Below are positions 15,579 to 22,882 of a stretch of 26,490 nucleotides of DNA, in pieces. The first letter of the stretch is position 1, and every line of letters begins with the position of its first letter. The DNA lies in NCBI GenBank assembly GCA_036620675.1, contig JAZHEE010000046.1, one strand, 5' to 3'. The DNA comes from Jejubacter sp036620675. Its GTDB lineage: Bacteria > Pseudomonadota > Gammaproteobacteria > Enterobacterales > Enterobacteriaceae. Position numbers and translations under genes: made by a program. A model generated the notes under the pieces. It saw only the letters and a program-made list of their open reading frames with translations. It was not told the DNA's origin and searched no databases.

Positions 15579-16373
15579 TTACAGATGCCGGCAAAAACCG
15601 CCGGACACATCCAGCGCCGCGCCGGTGGTAAAAGAAGCCAGCGGCGAGGCCAGGAACAGCAGCGCCTGGGCTGGCTCCTGGGGTTTTCCCAGTCGCCCCA
15701 TCGGAATGCCGCGCTTGCGGGCTATCTCGCCTGTCCACTGTGGCCAGCTCTGGGATTTATCAGTGCGATTTTCAAAGCGCCGCCGCCATTGACCGGACTC
15801 CACCATGCCCAGCAGAATAGAGTTGACCCGGATCCCTTTTTCGATCAGATCCTTTGACAGGGTCAGCGTCATATTGAGCAGCGCGGCCCGCGCCGCGGAG
15901 GTCGCGATCATGTGCTCCTCCGGTTGCAGGGCCAGCAGTGAATTCACGCAGGTGACGGAAGCGATATCCGAACGCTCCAGCCACGGCAGAAATGCCTGGA
16001 GCGGATTAATCACGCCAAACAGCTTCAGTTCAGCCTCATGTAGCCAGGCTTCACGCGGGGTATCGGCGAAATGAGCCACAAAGCCCTGGCCTGCGTTGTT
16101 GATCAGCATATCCACGCCGCCGAAACGTTCCGCCACTGCGGCAGCGAACTGTTTCACCTGATCGTCTTTCAGCACGTCGCAGCGCAGCGCCAGAATCTCG
16201 GCGTCGGGATATTCCCCCTGAAGCGCCGCCAGCGCGCTGGCGAGCCTGTCGTCATCGCGACCGCAGAAAGCCACCTTAGCCCCCTCGCCCAGCAGCAGGC
16301 GCAGGGTTTCAAAGCCGATTCCCGAGGAGCCGCCGGTGACTACCGCTACGCGGCCCTCAATTTGTGCATTCAT
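15579..16373 (-). CDS. SDR-family protein with altered catalytic site
   Basis: A 264-aa classical-length short-chain dehydrogenase/reductase. The cofactor motif TGGSSGIG (13-20), the Asp of CDV (66) and NNAG (92-95) are intact, so NAD(P) binding is expected. The active site is not standard. Ser145 is present (VNSLLALQ), but 13 residues on, where the catalytic Tyr belongs, stands Thr158, and four further on Arg162 replaces Lys (TSAAR for YxxxK). The C-terminal IPMGRLGKPQEPAQALLFLA and VSGG match the fold. The start at 16373 overlaps the hydrolase gene by 17 bp, so they are translated together. It may reduce or dehydrogenate by another mechanism, or may have lost catalysis and bind a nucleotide or partner. 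Conservation of the rest of the protein argues against a decaying gene. Confidence 0.85.
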   Translation of the reverse strand: MNAQIEGRVAVVTGGSSGIGFETLRLLLGEGAKVAFCGRDDDRLASALAALQGEYPDAEILALRCDVLKDDQVKQFAAAVAERFGGVDMLINNAGQGFVAHFADTPREAWLHEAELKLFGVINPLQAFLPWLERSDIASVTCVNSLLALQPEEHMIATSAARAALLNMTLTLSKDLIEKGIRVNSILLGMVESGQWRRRFENRTDKSQSWPQWTGEIARKRGIPMGRLGKPQEPAQALLFLASPLASFTTGAALDVSGGFCRHL

Positions 16374-17130
16374 AGCTCGCCTCTTGCATTACTCGTATAA
16401 GCTGTTGATTAAAAAAGGTATCATTATCGAGATAGCTGGCATGTCCCGCCTGAGGAATAGGGATCCCCGGCGCGTTCCAGCGCTGGGCCAGTCCCCAGGC
16501 GTTCTCCGGCGGGGTAATGGCGTCCTGTTCGCCGCACCACACTTCCAGCCCGCAGCGGCAATCCCCTAACCAGCGATGAATATCGTCGTCGGCCAGCATC
16601 CGGGCCGCCGCCAGAAATCCTTCCCGACGCAGGCGGCGCATCCCTTGCGCCACGGTGTCGATATCCTGCTGGCGGGCACCGGGGCGCAGCAGCTTGTCTG
16701 CCCGGGTGCGGGCCAGGTTTTCCATACCATCCGCCGCCTGCTGTTCGCGCTTTCGCCAGACCAGTTCGCGCTGTTCGGGCGCCGCCTGACCATAGCCCTG
16801 GGCCGGATCCGCCAGAATCAGGCGTAACACCCGCTGGGGATAACGGGCAGCGAAAGCGCTGGCCACCAGCGCCCCCAGCGAATGGCCCAGCAGCACGGTT
16901 TTCCCGACCCCCGCCTTATCCAGCATATTTGCCAGGGCGTCGGCATAGTCCGCCGCCATCGGTTTTTCCTTTTCAGGCATTGGGCTGTCGCCGTAACCCG
17001 GCATATCCCAGGCCAGCAGACGATAGCCGTTCAGCGCCGCCATCTGCTTATGCCAGGAACGGCTGCCTGAACTGATGCCGTGCAGCAGCGTCAGCGCCGT
17101 ACCGCTCCCCGTCTCGCGCCAGCAGGTCAT
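16357..17130 (-). CDS. Alpha/beta-hydrolase, candidate C-C bond (meta-cleavage product) hydrolase
   Basis: A 257-aa alpha/beta-hydrolase fold protein with an intact triad: Ser84 in the nucleophile elbow LGHSLGAL, Asp203 in GEQDAITPP and His230 in AGHASYLD. LLHGISSGSRSW (15-26) supplies the oxyanion-hole HG. The size and the operon with an extradiol dioxygenase fit the MhpC/BphD-type hydrolases that split 2-hydroxy-6-oxo-dienoates, which would give a 2-hydroxy-dienoate and an acid. An esterase or lactonase role is possible. The start at 17130 lies 10 bp after the cupin gene. The end overlaps the SDR-like gene. No signal peptide, so cytosolic. Confidence 0.87.
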   Translation of the reverse strand: MTCWRETGSGTALTLLHGISSGSRSWHKQMAALNGYRLLAWDMPGYGDSPMPEKEKPMAADYADALANMLDKAGVGKTVLLGHSLGALVASAFAARYPQRVLRLILADPAQGYGQAAPEQRELVWRKREQQAADGMENLARTRADKLLRPGARQQDIDTVAQGMRRLRREGFLAAARMLADDDIHRWLGDCRCGLEVWCGEQDAITPPENAWGLAQRWNAPGIPIPQAGHASYLDNDTFFNQQLIRVMQEASYECTN

Positions 17131-17140
17131 AAACCACTCC

Positions 17141-17677
17141 TTATTTATTGCGCTTCACTTTGGAGAGCGGATGATCCTCCGGATAGGTCGGGATATGCGG
17201 CTTCGGTGTGCCCAGCATCACGCACATCAGCGCCTCTTCCTCGCCGTGATTCAGCAGGCCGCGATAAATTCCCGGCGGCACTGAAATCAGATCGCGCTCG
17301 CGCAGTACGGTTTCGTAGTACTGGTCACCATCCTGAATCATCAGCGTGATGGTGCCCTTGAGCATAAAGAACACCTCCTCCACATCGTCATGCAGATGCA
17401 ATGGCCCTTCGCACTTCGACGGCAGCACCATGGTGGAGAAGGTAAAATGTTCGGCAGGCACCGTGTTGGTATCGCTGACGACGCCGGTGGCGCCGGTGCC
17501 GATATAGCGCATCTGGGCGCGGCGGTATTTCGGGTCGAAATCGGCCTGGAATTTCAGGGCGTTCCAGTCATATTTGCGCCCTTCAAAACGGGCGATACGC
17601 GATTCCACCCACTCTTCCATGCTCAGATTTTCCGGTTTAACAGTGGCGCCAGACGCCAGGGTCGTGGTCTCAGACAT
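17141..17677 (-). CDS. Cupin-domain protein with a substituted metal ligand
   Basis: A 178-aa single-domain cupin. Motif 1 is standard: G-PL-HLH-DDVE-E-VFFMLK-G, with ligands His94, His96 and Glu101. Motif 2 reads PPGIYRGLLN, so the usual metal His is replaced by Arg139. Such cupins may bind metal with three ligands or none and work as isomerases, hydrolases or binding proteins rather than dioxygenases. Two ATGs are in tandem. The one at 17677 has GGAG 6 bases upstream and is preferred to 17680. It lies between the MFS and hydrolase genes with 10-bp gaps. The role is unknown. A step on a ring-cleavage intermediate is inferred from context only. Confidence 0.82.
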   Translation of the reverse strand: MSETTTLASGATVKPENLSMEEWVESRIARFEGRKYDWNALKFQADFDPKYRRAQMRYIGTGATGVVSDTNTVPAEHFTFSTMVLPSKCEGPLHLHDDVEEVFFMLKGTITLMIQDGDQYYETVLRERDLISVPPGIYRGLLNHGEEEALMCVMLGTPKPHIPTYPEDHPLSKVKRNK

Positions 17678-17687
17678 CATCGTCTCC

Positions 17688-18947
17688 TCAATAACGTTTC
17701 AGTAACGGCAGTAACAGCACGCAGCCCAGCGCCGCAATCACCACCAGAAAGATAAGCCCACTGTCCATACTGTGGGTGAAGGCGATAAGCGCCCCCATCA
17801 CCGCCGGGGACAGCGCACCGGCGAAGTTACCCAGTCCGTTAAATACGCCGCCCGCCGTGGCGCTGACCGCCGGTCGGGTCGCCTTGGCCAGCAGCGCGAA
17901 GATGTTGGGCGCGCCGGTACCCCACATAAAGGTGCTAAAGCTCATGGCGGCAATAACCGCCAGCGGCGTATTCAGATGCAGCACCAGCCACAAACCGACA
18001 GCAGCCCCCCCCATAGAGATAAAGCAGGCACCGGCGCGCCTATCCACACGATCCGACAGCCAGGCACCGATCACTTCCCCCACCAACATGGCGATAAACG
18101 GCAGCGAGGACATCCAGCCCGCATGCTCCAGATGGATCCCTTTACCTTTAATCAGATAACCCGGCAGCCAGCCATTGATGCCCCACAGATAGGTCATAAA
18201 AGCGATGTTAAAAATGCAGACCATCCAGAAATGCGGGCTGGCGAACAATTCGCGGCGGGCTGCGTTGCGTGCCTCCGGCGTGGGGGCGCTCGCTCTGTTC
18301 TGTCCGGCTTCCATCCGCACGTGGCGCAACCCGAACCGAACCAGCAGCAGCACCGGCAGGGTCAGAATCGCCATGGTGAAAAAGGTGCTCTGCCAGCCGA
18401 AGTGGTTCAGCAGCCAAATCGACAGCGGAAAACCAATCGCGGCGCCGAGCGGCGTGCCCAGCAGCCACATCATGGTGGCGCGCGCCTGCAAATGGGACGG
18501 AAACGAGTGGCGAATAATGGCGAAGGCCAGCGAAAAAAGCGGCCCTTCGGTAATACCCAGCAGGATGCGCAATATCAGCATGGCGTGATAGGAGTGGGTA
18601 AAGCCCATCATAGCCATCAGTCCGCACCAGCTCACCATCATCCAGGTCAGCAAACGCACCGGCGCGATGCGATCGCCCAGACCACTTAGCAGCATGGATG
18701 AAAAGCCATAGCTCAGCAGGAAGGCGGTCATCAGCAAACCGAGTCTGGTGGTGTCGAAACCGATGCCCATGGCCTGCTGGAATCCATCGTCGGAAAACAG
18801 CGCCGCTATGCTTATCTTGTCGAAAAAGGCCAGCAGTACGCAGGCGAGCAGGGCCAGCGGAATCGACCAGCGTACCGGCATTTCGGACGCGCGCTCCCCC
18901 TCACCGCTCGCCGTACGGGGCGCGGTGTCTGTCTCTAAGGTTGTCAT
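17688..18947 (-). CDS. MFS transporter, probably aromatic/organic acid uptake
   Basis: A 419-aa major facilitator protein with about 12 transmembrane helices in two halves and a 40-residue hydrophilic N-terminal tail. The cytoplasmic loop 2-3 motif reads GLGDRIAPVRLL, and RILLGITEGPLFSLAF follows in TM4, as in anion:cation symporter-type carriers. It is related to the divergent transporter at 25102: GITEGPLFS matches GMAEGPLFS, and TYLWGINGWLPGYL matches SYLWGNSAWLPAWL. The ATG at 18947 has GGGGAG 7 bases upstream. It lies between the ferredoxin reductase and cupin genes, so it probably imports the operon's substrate by proton symport across the inner membrane. Specificity cannot be read from sequence. 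Confidence 0.9.
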   Translation of the reverse strand: MTTLETDTAPRTASGEGERASEMPVRWSIPLALLACVLLAFFDKISIAALFSDDGFQQAMGIGFDTTRLGLLMTAFLLSYGFSSMLLSGLGDRIAPVRLLTWMMVSWCGLMAMMGFTHSYHAMLILRILLGITEGPLFSLAFAIIRHSFPSHLQARATMMWLLGTPLGAAIGFPLSIWLLNHFGWQSTFFTMAILTLPVLLLVRFGLRHVRMEAGQNRASAPTPEARNAARRELFASPHFWMVCIFNIAFMTYLWGINGWLPGYLIKGKGIHLEHAGWMSSLPFIAMLVGEVIGAWLSDRVDRRAGACFISMGGAAVGLWLVLHLNTPLAVIAAMSFSTFMWGTGAPNIFALLAKATRPAVSATAGGVFNGLGNFAGALSPAVMGALIAFTHSMDSGLIFLVVIAALGCVLLLPLLKRY

Positions 18948-18980
18948 GCTTGCACTCCCCCTTGCGGGTATGGCTTTCCC

Positions 18981-20177
18981 CTAACGCAGGGACATCAGTG
19001 AAAAGTCGGGATCGGTCAGCGGTTGTTGCGACAGATCCCGCCCGGCGGCCATCCAGCGTTTGGCGAGTTTGACGGTGCGGGGGTCATTAAAAGCCACCAG
19101 CTGCGTCAGCCGTCCCTGCGCATCCAGCGAGAAAAAGATCGGGCCGCGCGCGTCGTGCCGTACCAGGGTACGGGTGTCAGGCTGCGGGATCCCGAGGATC
19201 TGAATATTGTGCTGATATTGATCCGACCACAGCCACACCTCTTCGTCATAGCCGGGCGCGGCGGCATCCAGCATCGCTTTCGCGGTGGCCATCGCCTGAT
19301 TTTGCGCGAAGGCCCAGGACTGGGGACTCAGACCGAAACGCGGATGCTGCGCCACATCGCCCGCGGCGAAAATCGCCGGATCGCTGGTGCGCCCCTGAGT
19401 ATCCACCACGATGGCACGCTCAACCGCAAGACCGGCATCCCGCGCCAGCTCGACGTTAAGATCCACGCCGATCCCGACCACCACGGCGTCAAACGGCTCA
19501 CGCCGTCCGTCACAGTGAAGCACCGGTAACCCCGCGTCATCGCTCAGCTCCAGCGGCCCGCAGCCGCAGCGGATCGTCACGCCCTGTGCTTCATGCAGCG
19601 CCCGGAGCTCAGCGGAAACCTGCGGCGATACTGAACGCTGGCACAGCGCCTGCTGCTGTTCGAACAGCGTGACCGCCACCCCAGATTTACGCGCCGAGGC
19701 GGCGATCTCCAGCCCGATCCAGCCACCGCCCACCACGGCCAGACGTTGAGACTGCCCCAGACGCTGCTTCAGACGCCGGGCATCTTCCCAGTCACGCAGG
19801 GTGTAGACATGCGGATGAGCGCGCCAGGCGTCGCCTGGCACTCTGGCCCGCCCGCCGGTGGCAATCAGCAACTGGTCGTAATGCAGCTTTTCGCCATCGT
19901 TCAGCACCACCGCTTTTTCATCGCGCAGAATGGCTTCGGCGCGCTTCGGGCGATACCAGCGCAAATCCAACGCCTGCTGTACCTCTTCGTTAAACAGCCG
20001 CGGCAACACGGGTGCATCTTCCAGCAGCGCCCCTTTGGACAGCGGCGGGCGTTCGTAGAAATCCTGGTCCTCCTGCGCCACCACGCAGATCTCCCCCTGC
20101 CAGCCGCCGTCGCGCAGGGTCTTTGCCGCCCAGCCTCCCGCCTGGCCGCCGCCGATAATGACAATACGCGCCGTCAT
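18981..20177 (-). CDS. FAD-dependent ferredoxin reductase of the ring oxygenase
   Basis: A 398-aa flavoprotein of the BphA4/AndAa/rubredoxin-reductase type, which carries electrons from NAD(P)H to a Rieske ferredoxin. The FAD motif is IIGGGQAGGWAA (7-18), with YERPPLSK (41-48) after it. The NAD motif is VVGGGWIGLEIA (148-159) and the second FAD motif is FAAGDVAQHP (270-279). It has the normal length and all cofactor motifs. The ATG at 20177 overlaps the VOC stop codon (ATGA) and has GGAGG 4 bases upstream, so translation is coupled. A longer frame back to 20240 is not needed. With the ferredoxin at 24353 and the Rieske alpha subunit at 22882 it makes a full three-component system, although it is encoded several genes away from them. 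Confidence 0.92.
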   Translation of the reverse strand: MTARIVIIGGGQAGGWAAKTLRDGGWQGEICVVAQEDQDFYERPPLSKGALLEDAPVLPRLFNEEVQQALDLRWYRPKRAEAILRDEKAVVLNDGEKLHYDQLLIATGGRARVPGDAWRAHPHVYTLRDWEDARRLKQRLGQSQRLAVVGGGWIGLEIAASARKSGVAVTLFEQQQALCQRSVSPQVSAELRALHEAQGVTIRCGCGPLELSDDAGLPVLHCDGRREPFDAVVVGIGVDLNVELARDAGLAVERAIVVDTQGRTSDPAIFAAGDVAQHPRFGLSPQSWAFAQNQAMATAKAMLDAAAPGYDEEVWLWSDQYQHNIQILGIPQPDTRTLVRHDARGPIFFSLDAQGRLTQLVAFNDPRTVKLAKRWMAAGRDLSQQPLTDPDFSLMSLR

Positions 20178-21100
20178 GCCGCCTCCGACTTCTTCTGCTG
20201 ACGCCGGGTTTCGTAATCGATCCCCCCTTCTACCGCCCATTCGGTGAAGGAAACCAGCGAATGTTCCAGCTCCCGGGGCTGCCAGTTTTCGGTGAGGTAA
20301 TCTTCGTTGGTGTAGTACTCAAAAGCGCCGCCGGTAGGGCTGTTGACGTACCAGAAGTAGGCCGAAGAGATAGGATGGCGACCCGGGCCGATAAAGGTGC
20401 TCCACTGCTGCTTGTTCATCGCCAGCCCACCACCGATCACCTCGTGAATATCACGGACGGTAAAGGCCACGTGATTGAGACCACGCCCGCGATGCGGCAA
20501 CTGCAACAGGAACAGATTATGGTGGCCGCCACGCACCTGGGTACGCAGGAATACGGCGCGATCCACATAGCGATCGGAAACCTGAAAGCCCAGTACGTCG
20601 CAGTAAAAACGCTCTACCGCCGCCAGATCGTCCACGAAGAACACCACGTGGCCGATGTTGATCGGCTCCGCCTGTTCGTAGAGCGGGCTGGGGCGATCCA
20701 CCCGGCGCATATCACCCCACTGGTTGATAGGATCGACCTCCAGCGTTACCGGCCGCTGTTTAGTCACCTGCACCCGCAGGGTCATACCGTTGGGATCGCG
20801 GCACTCCAGCGCGCCGTCCACTTCGCGGAATCCCGGCTGGGCGCTCAGGCGCGGGCGCAGCACCGTCAGGGCTTCGTCGTCGGCGACGGCCCAGGTCATA
20901 CGGCGCAGCGTAGAGCCCTGTTCAAAGGCCGGGGGCAGTTCGCTGTCATCCAGCGGGTACAGCTCTACCCGGGCTCCGCTCAGAGTCGTGAAACCGCGCT
21001 GCGAACCGTCGTCACGCAGGCCGAAATCGCGCATAAAAGCGGCGCTGCGCGTCATGTCTTCGACGCCAAACTCCAGCTTTTCAATTCCCGTTACGCTCAT
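20174..21100 (-). CDS. Type I extradiol (VOC) ring-cleavage dioxygenase
   Basis: A 308-aa protein with two vicinal-oxygen-chelate domains. The N-terminal one (about 5-112) is the non-catalytic half. The C-terminal one (about 147-265) carries a full Fe(II) 2-His-1-Glu set: His151 in NIGHVVFFVDD, His210 in GLNHVAFTV and Glu261 in GAFEYYTNED. This is the layout of catechol 2,3-dioxygenase and 2,3-dihydroxybiphenyl dioxygenase, which open the catechol ring next to the diol. The ATG at 21100 has GAGG about 9 bases upstream. It follows iclR after 89 bp and overlaps the reductase gene by 4 bp. It is the likely ring-opening step of the pathway. The catechol it takes is unknown. Confidence 0.92.
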   Translation of the reverse strand: MSVTGIEKLEFGVEDMTRSAAFMRDFGLRDDGSQRGFTTLSGARVELYPLDDSELPPAFEQGSTLRRMTWAVADDEALTVLRPRLSAQPGFREVDGALECRDPNGMTLRVQVTKQRPVTLEVDPINQWGDMRRVDRPSPLYEQAEPINIGHVVFFVDDLAAVERFYCDVLGFQVSDRYVDRAVFLRTQVRGGHHNLFLLQLPHRGRGLNHVAFTVRDIHEVIGGGLAMNKQQWSTFIGPGRHPISSAYFWYVNSPTGGAFEYYTNEDYLTENWQPRELEHSLVSFTEWAVEGGIDYETRRQQKKSEAA

Positions 21101-21189
21101 GGTTATTCGCCTCGTTATTCGTTCTGTGCCCGGATTCGGGCGTAAAAGAGTCCCGACACTATCAAGTGCCTTTATCTAACTATTTGATT

Positions 21190-21978
21190 TTATGAAGCCT
21201 TAGACAGATATCCTAAAAAACCGGAAATTTTATCCGCCGCCAGTCTGACTTCATTTTGCAGACGCTCCCTGTCGCTTTTGGGTACCTCATCAGAAGGCAC
21301 CATGATGCTTATCACCGCCGCCACCCGAGCGTCGCGATCGTAGATGGGGTAAACGATGGAGGAGATGCCCGGCCGGAAAAAGGACTCCCCCACCACAAAA
21401 CCACGCGCCCGATCGGCCTGCACCATTTGCCACAGCGCTTCGCGCTCCCGGGGCTGCCCCGGGGTATTACCCGGCAGTTGCTCATCCGGAAACAGCGCGT
21501 CGAATTCGGCGCGTGAAACGTCGGTCAGCAGCATTCTGCCCAGCGAAGTACAGTGCACCGGTAGCCGGGTGCCAACGCTCACCTGATTGATGCGCGCCCC
21601 GGCGGCGCTCACCCGGGCGATATAGATAAGATCCCGGCCATCGCGGATCGCCAGATGGCTGCTGCACTGGCTGCTGTCACGCAGTTGTTCAATAACTGGC
21701 TGCCCTACCTGGGCCACATCCAGCGACGAAATATATTCAAAGCCCAGACGCAGCACATTCATCCCCAGCCGGAAGGTATTGGCGCGGCCGTTGCGCTCCA
21801 GAAACCCCATATGTTCCAGCGTCTGCACCACCCGGTAGGCGGTGGCTTTTGGCATATCCACCAACCGATGCAGTTCGGCAAAAGTCAGATCCTGATGCTG
21901 CTCACCGAAAGCCAGCAATAGCTGAAGACCACGCTCCAGACCGGGAATCAGATACTTACAGGGTTGTGCATCCGCCAT
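21190..21978 (-). CDS. IclR-family transcriptional regulator
   Basis: A 262-aa regulator. The N-terminal winged helix-turn-helix (about 10-72) includes LTFAELHRLVDMPKATAYRV and a wing ending in FLERNGRANTFRLG. The C-terminal IclR effector domain (about 85-255) contains SSHLAIRDGRDLIYIARV, VHCTSLGRMLL and RARGFVVGESFFRPGISSI. The ATG at 21978 is preferred, since AAGGA lies 6 bases upstream; the ATG at 21984 overlaps that site. Unusually, it lies inside the operon between the diol dehydrogenase and the extradiol dioxygenase, on the same strand. Repeat copy B precedes it. IclR regulators of aromatic pathways bind TTTC/GAAA-type palindromes, and the pair in the divergent region (24684-24708, 24964-24979) is its most likely target. 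The effector is unknown, as is activation versus repression. Confidence 0.92.
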   Translation of the reverse strand: MADAQPCKYLIPGLERGLQLLLAFGEQHQDLTFAELHRLVDMPKATAYRVVQTLEHMGFLERNGRANTFRLGMNVLRLGFEYISSLDVAQVGQPVIEQLRDSSQCSSHLAIRDGRDLIYIARVSAAGARINQVSVGTRLPVHCTSLGRMLLTDVSRAEFDALFPDEQLPGNTPGQPREREALWQMVQADRARGFVVGESFFRPGISSIVYPIYDRDARVAAVISIMVPSDEVPKSDRERLQNEVRLAADKISGFLGYLSKAS

Positions 21979-21990
21979 AGTCATTCCTTA

Positions 21991-22134
21991 AGGGCCTATC
22001 CAGTAGGCGTTATTGTTGCAGCCAGTTTGGGCCCGGAAAGCGCGCAGCCACGGAACGTACACGCGGTACGTGGGGATGGCGAGCACTGCCCGAGTCCAAA
22101 ATGGCAAATAAAATAGCCTAATGGATCAGGCCCT
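21991..22134. repeat. MITE-like palindromic repeat, copy B
   Basis: A second copy of the element at 14641-14786, in the same orientation. Its ends are AGGGCCTATCCAGTAGGC and GCCTAATGGATCAGGCCCT, almost exact inverted repeats. The internal palindrome is ACGTAC-ACGCG-GTACGT: the stem is the same as in copy A while the loop differs, which suggests the structure is kept. It fills the gap between the diol dehydrogenase and iclR genes. One end overlaps the stop codon of the former (22133-22135) and the other touches the ribosome-binding site of the latter. Confidence 0.8.
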
Positions 22135-22882
22135 AGTTAAAGATAAAACCCCCGTTGATCGGCAGCAGTTGCCCGGTCACAAAGCCAGAGAGATCGGAAA
22201 GCAGCCAGAGCACGCTGCCGGTGACGTCTTCCGGATGCTGGGCGCCCGCCAGCGCTCGTCCGTTTTCATACAGCTGATGGCGTTCGGCGGGCACGTATTC
22301 GGTAGCCTCTACCCGGGTCAGCCCCGGCGCGATGGCGTTGACCCGGATCCGCCGTTCACCCAGTTCGCGAGCCATGGAGCGCGTCATGGCGATCACCGCC
22401 CCTTTGCTGGCGACGTAGGCCATCAGGCGCGGCGCGCCCCACAGCGCGGTATCAGAGGCCACATTCACGATACTGCCCCCTTCGCGCAGCAGCGGTACGG
22501 CGGCGCGGGTGGCAAGCCAGGTCCCCTTCACATTCACCCGCATTACCCGATCCCAGAGATCGGGGTCATACTCCATCATGTCTTTACCGCCCACGCCGGT
22601 GGCCAACGCCGCGTTATTCACCAGACCATCGATGGCACCCTGCTCGCCAATGGCGCTAAAAGTCGCCTCGATAGCGGCGGGATCGGCCAGATCGATGGGA
22701 TACGATTCGATCTCATAGCCGCTGGCGATAAGCCGCTGGGCGCGTTCCGCCAGCTCGCCTTCGAGAATGTCGCACATCGCCACCCGGGCGCCCTGGCGCG
22801 CCAGACCTTCGGCAAAATCCGCCCCCAGCCCACGCGCCGCGCCGGTAACGACGATGCGCTTACCCGCCAGTAGCCCGGACAT
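22133..22882 (-). CDS. SDR dehydrogenase, candidate cis-dihydrodiol dehydrogenase
   Basis: A 249-aa classical SDR with all catalytic parts: TGAARGLG (13-20), an acidic residue after the second strand (Asp38 in CDI, suggesting NAD), VNNAA (88-92), Ser143 in NVASDTA and Tyr156/Lys160 in YVASK. GGF near the C-terminus is usual. The ATG at 22882 shares one base with the TGA of the Rieske alpha subunit gene, so the two are translationally coupled. This pairing points to oxidation of the cis-diol made by the oxygenase to a catechol. The stop codon lies in the end of repeat copy B. Other alcohol dehydrogenase roles are possible. Confidence 0.9.
   Translation of the reverse strand: MSGLLAGKRIVVTGAARGLGADFAEGLARQGARVAMCDILEGELAERAQRLIASGYEIESYPIDLADPAAIEATFSAIGEQGAIDGLVNNAALATGVGGKDMMEYDPDLWDRVMRVNVKGTWLATRAAVPLLREGGSIVNVASDTALWGAPRLMAYVASKGAVIAMTRSMARELGERRIRVNAIAPGLTRVEATEYVPAERHQLYENGRALAGAQHPEDVTGSVLWLLSDLSGFVTGQLLPINGGFIFN

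Noticed and set aside
21128..21141. Terminator between iclR and the VOC gene
   Set aside because: GCCCG-GATT-CGGGC forms only a 5-bp stem and has no U-run on the minus strand, so read-through is expected.
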